NCBI RefSeq assembly: GCF_023028345.1
Contig: NZ_CP095487.1
Location: 620,001 to 684,000, forward strand
Reading direction: 5' to 3'
DNA length: 64,000 nt
From: Halorientalis marina
GTDB taxonomy: Archaea; Halobacteriota; Halobacteria; Halobacteriales; Haloarculaceae
Notes under the pieces: generated by a model
The model's input: the letters and a program-made list of their open reading frames with translations, nothing else
Database searches by the model: none
Told to the model about the DNA's origin: nothing
Shown here: positions 63,346-64,000 of the stretch, piece by piece
How positions within the stretch are numbered: position 1 is the first letter of the stretch
How the letters are laid out: each line of letters starts with the position of its first letter
Program-made: the position numbers and the translations under genes

Positions 63346-63365
63346 TTGACTGAACGTTCATTCAA
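63346..63365. promoter_or_regulatory. TetR-type operator 1
   Basis: TTGACTGAACGTTCATTCAA is a 20-base near-palindrome (one mismatched pair). It lies 31 bases upstream of the COG1361 start, over its promoter. It matches operator 2 at 18 of 20 positions. Confidence 0.75.
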
Positions 63366-63425
63366 CACAAGTACCTTTCGACTCGGACCGAGACTGCCGA
63401 AAACGAGTCGAAAGGCTATTAACGA

Positions 63426-63446
63426 GTGACTGAATATTCATTCAAC
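63426..63446. promoter_or_regulatory. TetR-type operator 2
   Basis: GTGACTGAATATTCATTCAA has perfect palindromic centre TGAATATTCA and ends two bases before the TetR ATG. Its centre is 80 bases from that of operator 1. Position suggests autoregulation. Confidence 0.75.
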
Positions 63447-63447
63447 A

Positions 63448-64000
63448 ATGGCAGAGCGGATGGGCGCGTTCGAAGGCGAGCCGGGCAGCACCCGCGAGGC
63501 GATCATGCAGGCGACCTACGACGCGCTGGCCGAACACGGGTACGCGGACCTGACGATCCAGCGGATCGGCGACGAGTTCGAGAAGAGCAAATCCCTGCTC
63601 TATCATCACTACGACAGCAAAGACGACCTGCTGATCGACTTCCTGAGCTTCATGCTCGAACAGATGGCCGAGGACATCCCTTTCGAGGAACAACCCGACG
63701 CCTACCAACAGCTCGTATTCGCTTTCGACCACGTCTTCGAGAACCTCCTCACGCCGGACCGACTGGATTTCATCGGGGCGATGACCGAACTGCGCGCACA
63801 GGCCGCCCACGACGGGTCCTTCCGCGAGCAGTTCACCGCCAACGAGACCTTCATCCGGTCCCGAATCGTCGAGATCATCCAGGACGGGATCGAGGAGAAA
63901 ACCTTCTGCGAGGTCGACCCCCAGCGGGTCGCCGACACGCTCCTGACGATACTCGACGGCGCCTTCGTCCGCTATACGACCATCGAGGACGTCGACATCG
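63448..64000 (+). CDS. TetR/AcrR family transcriptional regulator (3' end outside window)
   Basis: The visible 184 residues include the HTH at about 15-60 (GYADLTIQRIGDEFEKSKSL, then LYHHYDSKDDLL) and most of the ligand-binding helical domain. The gene runs off the right edge. It is divergent from the COG1361-RND operon with two matching palindromes between, so it very probably represses that operon and itself until it binds a ligand. Confidence 0.93.
   Translation, partial: MAERMGAFEGEPGSTREAIMQATYDALAEHGYADLTIQRIGDEFEKSKSLLYHHYDSKDDLLIDFLSFMLEQMAEDIPFEEQPDAYQQLVFAFDHVFENLLTPDRLDFIGAMTELRAQAAHDGSFREQFTANETFIRSRIVEIIQDGIEEKTFCEVDPQRVADTLLTILDGAFVRYTTIEDVDI

Overview
The window is chromosomal DNA of an extremely halophilic archaeon (class Halobacteria). 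The evidence is very high GC, strongly acidic proteins, and archaeal forms of the core genes: split RNA polymerase A'/A'' subunits, two-KH NusA, EF-2 with a diphthamide loop, aEF-1alpha, haloarchaeal SepF and geranylgeranyl reductase. I cannot name the genus from sequence alone.

Layout. 1-4737 is the rpoA1 end - rpoA2 - nusA - small proteins - rpsL - rpsG block. 4738-10935 is an accessory locus of six genes of the paired families DUF6230 (exported) and DUF6114 (four-helix membrane). It separates rpsG from the DUF5781 gene and the EF-2 gene fusA (10948-14023). 14024-18483 holds small membrane proteins, an ACT protein with homoserine dehydrogenase, tuf, rpsJ and tRNA-Ala(CGC). 18486-21721 is two tandem small integrative elements of one family. 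They use the 3' end of tRNA-Ala as attachment site and carry no integrase; their cargo is a Tat-exported beta-helix protein and an HTH/PIN toxin-antitoxin-like pair. 21956-28802 is housekeeping and metabolism (MFS transporter, THUMP RNA methyltransferase, P450, reductase).

28894-35672 is the most striking region. An ABC-2 exporter operon has its permease gene split by a 4.95-kb integrative element (15-bp direct repeats at 29409 and 34359; RHH protein plus tyrosine recombinase). The element carries a complete homologous permease gene. Its ATG overlaps the stop codon of the truncated host ORF, so it appears to rebuild the operon it breaks.

36081-38423 is a second DUF6230/DUF6114 locus, next to sepF. 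38429-47597 is mostly conserved haloarchaeal genes: SepF, a PUA protein, zinc-ribbon proteins, an RNB exoribonuclease, a membrane wHTH regulator, a methyltransferase, DUF5611, DUF7093 and YgfZ/GcvT-like genes. 47756-52832 has two sensor histidine kinases, one with a canonical LOV blue-light domain, flanking a geranylgeranyl reductase. Then follow uvrA, a MinD-family ATPase, a membrane protein, an SDR, and an MMPL/RND transporter with a COG1361 surface protein. That last pair is divergent from a TetR regulator with two matching palindromic operators; the regulator is cut by the window end.

A dispersed hairpin-rich repeat with T-tracts occurs four times (1866, 14024, 14826 inverted, 21722 degenerate), directly abutting two stop codons and the tRNA/attachment end. 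Family names come from recognising sequence patterns by eye; no database search was run.
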